From positions 51,742 to 86,272 of the forward strand of contig DIXP01000076.1 of the NCBI GenBank assembly GCA_002436065.1: DNA of 34,531 nucleotides, given 5' to 3'. The notes beneath the pieces were generated by a model that had not been told where the DNA came from, made no database searches, and saw only the letters and a list, made by a program, of their open reading frames with translations. A program made the position numbers and the translations under genes. Source of the DNA: Chloroflexi bacterium UBA6077 (GTDB lineage: Bacteria; Chloroflexota; UBA6077). Positions 30,960 to 34,531 of this stretch are shown piece after piece (within the stretch, counting starts at the first letter, position 1; each line of letters opens with the position of its first letter).

Positions 30960-31239
30960 CTTCAGGGCCGAGACCGTTTCGCATTCTGCTGCTATGAGCC
31001 CCCTTTCATGCGCATTCGACAGAAGGGCAGCATCCGTCCTACAATGGTCGTCACCATACGGCAGACAGCCGAGCTCAAGCCCCTCATCCTCTAGGGACCG
31101 GACCGACCACCCTGGCCCTACAGCCCGGAGGGTCAGGGGCAAGGCTGGACTAGCCTACCAGGTCGGTCGCTCTGCCCTGCCATCCAATCCCTGAGCGGAG
31201 CCACGGCCGGTAACCTTGCGCCGAGAGAGACATAGAACA

Positions 31240-32580
31240 ATGAGCTGGCAAAGACGCCTTCCCTTCTACTACGGTTGGATCATCGCGGCCATCATCTTCA
31301 TATGTTTTGCCGTAGGGTATGCCGCGTACCACTCCTTCTCCATCTTCTACGTGGCTATCCTGAACGACTTCGGGTGGTCCAGGGCATCCACCGCCGCCGC
31401 CTACTCCGCCTTCTCCCTGATCTACGGCTTCACCGCACCCTTAGCCGGATGGATGATAGACCGCTGGGGGCCGAGGCTGGTGGTGCCCTGTGCGGCAGTC
31501 ATATTGGGGGCTGGGCTATTGCTCACGTCCCAGATGACAGAGATCTGGCAGTTCTTCCTGCTGTACGGCGTGATCTCGGCGCTGGGGATGCAGAGCATGG
31601 GGATAGTGCCGAACTTCACCTTCCTCAGCAGTTGGTTCGTGCGGAAGCGAGGCACCGTGTGGGGTCTTGCCGTAGCCGGAGTGGGGGTTGGAACCTTCAT
31701 CTTCGCGCCGCTGTTGCAGTCGATAATCAGCGCCCATGGGTGGCGAACCGCCTACATCGTGCTGGCCTGCGCCATCATCCTGGTGGTCCCCACCCTCTAC
31801 CTGGGGTTCGCCCGTCGCCAGCCACAGGATCTAGGCATGCTGCCGGATGGCGAAGATGCCGCCACCACCACAGCTGCTAACTCAGCCACCAAGGCGTACG
31901 CCAAGGACTGCATAGTGGACCAGGAGTGGGCGGCCAGGGATTGGTCACTCGGTATGGCAATGCGGACGAGGCGCTTCTGGGCGGCGTTTGCCGGGCGGTT
32001 CTTCGAGACAGCCTCCATGAACGTCTACCTCACCCACCAGGCGGCTTATCTGGGCGACATGGGCCAGGACAAGATGATCGCGGCCTCGGTGGTAGGTATG
32101 GTGGGGCTGATAGGCTCCTTCGGCAAGGCACTGTGGGGCGCCGTTTCCGACGCGGTGGGGAGAGAGGTTTCCTACCTGGTGGTCTTCGCGGCTGGGACCG
32201 TTGGGGCAACGCTGCTGATGTTGGTACGGCAGGGTACGGACCCCTGGTTCATCTACCTCTACGCCCTGGTGTACGGCATCTGCTACGGGGCTTCATCGGT
32301 GCTATTCCTCTGCGTGATGGGAGACCTGTTCCAGGGGAAGCGGGCGGGGGCGATCGTGGGCGGCGGGTACGTGGCTGGGGGCTTCGGGCTGGCCTTCGGC
32401 GCCTTCTTCGGCGGCTACGTCTTCGACCTGATCGGGGACTACCGGTGGGCCTTCGGAGCCACGATCCCGATGATGTGGCTCGCCTGCCTGCTCTACTGGC
32501 TGGCAAGCCCACGGAAGGTACGGTTGGTGGCCGGCAAGCTGAAGGGCCGGATGGCCGAGGCCTGCGGAAAAACAGGCTAA
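31240..32580 (+). CDS. MFS transporter (OFA/monocarboxylate-like)
   Basis: A 446-residue major facilitator with about 12 hydrophobic helices. The loop between helices 2 and 3 reads GWMIDRWGPRLVV, matching the MFS DRxGRR signature. The start FYYGWIIAAIIF and YHSFSIFYVAILNDFGWSR resemble the oxalate/formate antiporter branch, which carries small carboxylates, so a monocarboxylate-type substrate is likely but not shown. A cytoplasmic loop at about 205-230 (DGEDAATTTAANSATK) separates the halves. I use the ATG at 31240; the TTG at 31216 is an upstream alternative, and neither has a strong ribosome site. No enzyme gene is adjacent to hint at the substrate. Confidence 0.9.
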   Translation: MSWQRRLPFYYGWIIAAIIFICFAVGYAAYHSFSIFYVAILNDFGWSRASTAAAYSAFSLIYGFTAPLAGWMIDRWGPRLVVPCAAVILGAGLLLTSQMTEIWQFFLLYGVISALGMQSMGIVPNFTFLSSWFVRKRGTVWGLAVAGVGVGTFIFAPLLQSIISAHGWRTAYIVLACAIILVVPTLYLGFARRQPQDLGMLPDGEDAATTTAANSATKAYAKDCIVDQEWAARDWSLGMAMRTRRFWAAFAGRFFETASMNVYLTHQAAYLGDMGQDKMIAASVVGMVGLIGSFGKALWGAVSDAVGREVSYLVVFAAGTVGATLLMLVRQGTDPWFIYLYALVYGICYGASSVLFLCVMGDLFQGKRAGAIVGGGYVAGGFGLAFGAFFGGYVFDLIGDYRWAFGATIPMMWLACLLYWLASPRKVRLVAGKLKGRMAEACGKTG

Positions 32581-32649
32581 GTGGGCGTTAGGGCGACCTG
32601 TGCGTCGCGCACCAACTCGCTCCCCACTCGCGCGGCAGCGCCATTGACC

Positions 32650-32679
32650 TTGACCTGACTGGGGAGAGTTGGGTATAAT
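32650..32679 (+). promoter_or_regulatory. Promoter of the tRNA-Leu(CAA)/tRNA-Asn unit
   Basis: TTGACC (32650-32655) and a perfect TATAAT (32674-32679) are 18 bases apart. A second TTGACC directly abuts on the upstream side (32644-32649). Confidence 0.75.
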
Positions 32680-32727
32680 CTCTGGGCGACGTTGATGAGG
32701 GGTGGACAGGAGTCTGCCCAAGGTTGC

Positions 32728-32813
32728 GCCGAAGTGGCGGAATCGGCAGACGCGACGGTCTCAAAAACCGTTGGAGGGCGACCTCCGTGGGGGTTCGACC
32801 CCCCCCTTCGGCA
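32728..32813 (+). tRNA. tRNA-Leu(CAA)
   Basis: The acceptor GCCGAAG (32728-32734) pairs with CTTCGGC (32806-32812), followed by discriminator A. The anticodon loop CTCAAAA in stem ACGGT/ACCGT carries CAA. A long variable arm is present; CCA is not encoded. The acceptor is identical to that of tRNA-Leu(CAG). Confidence 0.94.
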
Positions 32814-32829
32814 CTGGACAACCACATAT

Positions 32830-32901
32830 TCCCCGATAGCTCAATGGTAGAGCGGGCGGCTGTTAACCGCTAGGTTGGGAGTTCGAATCTCTCTCGGGGA
32901 G
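32830..32901 (+). tRNA. tRNA-Asn(GTT)
   Basis: TCCCCGA (32830-32836) pairs with TCGGGGA (32894-32900), with discriminator G. The anticodon loop CTGTTAA holds GTT at 32862-32864, and the T-loop TTCGAAT is standard. It lies 16 bases after tRNA-Leu(CAA), so the two are cotranscribed. Confidence 0.95.
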
Positions 32902-32906
32902 CTATC

Positions 32907-32950
32907 AAGCCGGAGAGCGAACGCTCGCTCTTCGGCTTCTCTCTTGTTTC
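32907..32950 (+). terminator. Terminator after tRNA-Asn
   Basis: AAGCCGGAGAGCG (32907-32919) pairs with CGCTCTTCGGCTT (32926-32938), with one G-U pair, then CTCTCTTGTTT. Confidence 0.8.
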
Positions 32951-33006
32951 ATCTCAGTCGAGGCGGCTGCGGCTCGCCGCCCGTCGGAACGGATGGTCTG
33001 AACTGG

Positions 33007-33012
33007 TATAAT
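33007..33012 (+). promoter_or_regulatory. -10 box upstream of the pRiA4b ORF-3-like gene
   Basis: A perfect TATAAT lies 36 bases before the ATG at 33049. The matching -35 position (TCGGAA, 32984-32989) is weak, so the gene may need an activator. Confidence 0.45.
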
Positions 33013-33048
33013 TCCGTCGCAAGCGCGTAAACCCTTGGGGAGGCAACA

Positions 33049-34437
33049 ATGGCACGGCCGGAACACCCGAGCTACACAGAACTGGTGTATGAGGTGCTCC
33101 GAGCGGCCGACCAGCCACTGACCTTCCAGGAGATCCTCGATGCGGTCGAGCGCCGCCGGCCTATCACCACGCGCAACCCCAAGGCGACGATCCGCAATGC
33201 GCTCGGTCAGGGCAAACAACTGGTCGGAACCGGCGATGGCCGCTACTGGTACCTCCCTCACTGCATCCGGGGTAGCGTGCTCCGGATGGCGCTAACCGAG
33301 AAGAAGCCGGCCAACCAACCCATCCCGCTTGAGTACGAGGTGCTGCAGGCGCTTTGGCCAAGCATCATCGAAGCGGGAAAGCGGCGAACCGAGCGGCCCA
33401 TGCGCGTGCGCCTTCCCACCGGCGATGATGTTCCCCTCACGCTCGGCCATACCGCCCAGGCTCGGTGGGCCACGCCCGTCGCCGAACCGCTCCGCCGCTA
33501 CCTGGTGGACCAGCGCGCCGCCGCCGGAGACTCGATGCTGATCCGTGTGATCGACGCCGAGCAGGGCCTCGGCGAAGCATGGTTCGAGTCGCGATTGAAG
33601 CGGCCGGCTGAGGCGATTTCCGCGCGCAACCGGCAGGTGGCCGACGCTGCCTACCAGTATATGCGCGAGGGCAGCGTAGACAGGCGGCCGATCTGGGAGG
33701 TGACCGTCGCCCTGCTCGCGCACCGCGCCTATCATGGGGACGTGGCACCCGACCCGCTCAGGGTAGTGATGCGTGCCGACCCCCGGTTTGAGTTCGGCGG
33801 CCTGCGGGGATGGCTCGGGGCTGTCCTCGCGGAGGACGATGTTTTCGTCAGCCTGCGCCACGTACCCGAGCCGAGCTCCGTCACGCTGCCATCCGGCACC
33901 CTATACCAGATCAAGGTCACCCTGCGCGGCACCAGTCCGCCAGTCTGGCGACGGCTGATCGTTCCCGCCGACACACGCCTGTCCAAGCTGCACCAGATCC
34001 TGCAAGTCGCCATGGGCTGGACCGACTCGCACCTGCACCAGTTCGAGGTCGGCCGGCGCGTCATTGGCGTGCCATCGCCGGATGATTGGCGGCCAGTGGA
34101 GGACGAGCGGAAGGTCAAGCTCTCCGAGGTGGCGACTGCCGCCAGGTCCCGCTTCCGCTACCAGTACGACTTCGGCGATAGCTGGGAGCACGACATCCTG
34201 GTGGAGAAGGTACTCCCCCCGGATCCCGCTGTACCCGCGCCGGCCTGCATAGGCGGCAGGCGAGCCTGCCCGCCAGAGGACGTTGGTGGTGTCTGGGGCT
34301 ATGGGACGTTCCTGGAGGCCATCCAGGACCCCTCCCACCCCGAACACGAAGAGCGGCTCGAATGGATCGGTGATGGGTTCGATCCAGAGGCGTTCGACCC
34401 GGCAGAGGTGAACGCCGCGCTACGCAGGCTTCGGTAG
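33049..34437 (+). CDS. HTH-like plus pRiA4b ORF-3-like (IS1096 TnpR-like) domain protein
   Basis: A 462-residue protein with two recognisable ends. Residues about 6-70 (SYTELVYEVLRAADQPLTFQEIL, continuing to a GRYWYLP wing) look like a HARE/winged-helix domain. Residues about 286-455 match the pRiA4b ORF-3-like family: YQIKVTLRGTSPPVWRRLIVP, HLHQFEVG, RYQYDFGDSWEH and FDPAEVNAALRR. This family was named from plasmid and IS1096 genes and its function is unsettled; many chromosomal copies sit alone. The middle (about 95-280) is unassigned, with helical and basic stretches. The start has GGGGAGG at good spacing. It lies directly after a tRNA pair, a common landing point for acquired DNA, but no integrase is present. 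Confidence 0.85.
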   Translation: MARPEHPSYTELVYEVLRAADQPLTFQEILDAVERRRPITTRNPKATIRNALGQGKQLVGTGDGRYWYLPHCIRGSVLRMALTEKKPANQPIPLEYEVLQALWPSIIEAGKRRTERPMRVRLPTGDDVPLTLGHTAQARWATPVAEPLRRYLVDQRAAAGDSMLIRVIDAEQGLGEAWFESRLKRPAEAISARNRQVADAAYQYMREGSVDRRPIWEVTVALLAHRAYHGDVAPDPLRVVMRADPRFEFGGLRGWLGAVLAEDDVFVSLRHVPEPSSVTLPSGTLYQIKVTLRGTSPPVWRRLIVPADTRLSKLHQILQVAMGWTDSHLHQFEVGRRVIGVPSPDDWRPVEDERKVKLSEVATAARSRFRYQYDFGDSWEHDILVEKVLPPDPAVPAPACIGGRRACPPEDVGGVWGYGTFLEAIQDPSHPEHEERLEWIGDGFDPEAFDPAEVNAALRRLR

Positions 34438-34479
34438 CTGCCGAAGCGCGGACATTTCGGGGACACCATACTAATTCCA

Positions 34480-34531
34480 TTGACGGGAAGCCTCGCCTGC
34501 TGTAGGCTGGGCATGGTTCATATCGAGAGGT
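34480..34531 (+). other. Possible promoter and start of a gene cut by the window end
   Basis: TTGACG (34480-34485) and TAGGCT (34503-34508) are 17 bases apart, and an ATG at 34513 opens a frame (MVHIER) that runs off the window. GGGGACACCATACTAATT just upstream (34459-34476) resembles sequence I recall in front of IS200/REP-associated transposase genes. This is too little to identify the gene. Confidence 0.25.

Overview
The window looks like chromosomal DNA of an uncultivated, high-GC bacterium (roughly 60% G+C by eye). I lean towards Chloroflexota because of the gene mix: a DUF2207 membrane protein with a glycine-rich tail, a stand-alone glucose-6-phosphate isomerase of the transaldolase-linked type, YeiH, and a small protein type I associate with Chloroflexota. 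This placement is inference. GTG and TTG starts are common, and TGA is an ordinary stop in many genes here (for example mvaB and guaB).

The most notable content is two probable selenoproteins. A thioredoxin-fold/NHL-repeat protein (4349-5839) and a glutaredoxin-PDZ protein (28959-29495, minus) are each interrupted by one in-frame TGA. Each TGA sits exactly where the family has the first cysteine of its CxxC redox motif, giving U-I-N-C and U-P-W-C. In both mRNAs a perfect hairpin follows the UGA, with an AGUU-type loop whose G lies 24-27 nt downstream, which fits the general form of a bacterial SECIS. Both genes look truncated at the start unless TGA is read as Sec. No selA/B/C/D gene is in the window, so the machinery must be elsewhere.

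Layout. 1-7.8 kb: DUF1015 protein (-), HMG-CoA lyase and IMP dehydrogenase (+), selenoprotein 1 (+), GtrA-like membrane protein and serine hydroxymethyltransferase (-). 7.8-11.2 kb: two membrane-associated proteins (-), one of them DUF2207, separated by repeat-rich spacers. 11.4-12.2 kb: tRNA-Leu(CAG) and tRNA-Arg(CCT) with clear promoters and terminators, then an orphan YgiT-type zinc-finger gene and a decayed tRNA-Arg-like copy. 12.5-16.1 kb: a small cupin, a zinc-ribbon/DEAD-box helicase pair (-), and yeiH followed by an unannotated 30-codon membrane peptide gene (-).

16.1-25.4 kb: a 760-base noncoding region with a good promoter leads into a peptide-uptake and degradation operon. It holds a family 5 binding lipoprotein, two permeases (no ATPase), gamma-glutamyltransferase, an S9 peptidase and an ornithine cyclodeaminase/mu-crystallin family enzyme, and it ends at a strong terminator. 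Together these would import and break down peptides or gamma-glutamyl compounds. 25.4-28.4 kb: glucose-6-phosphate and mannose-6-phosphate isomerases. 28.5-31 kb: a small hypothetical protein, selenoprotein 2 and a secreted protein of unknown function. 31.2-34.4 kb: an MFS transporter, tRNA-Leu(CAA), tRNA-Asn(GTT) and a two-domain protein with an HTH-like N-terminus and a pRiA4b ORF-3-like C-terminus.

Spacers carry several repeat types: degenerate ATCAGC-type arrays, a REP-like doublet, an inverted repeat with CGGAGACAC arms and GTCATCCTGAGC-type elements. I see no CRISPR array, rRNA or complete insertion sequence.
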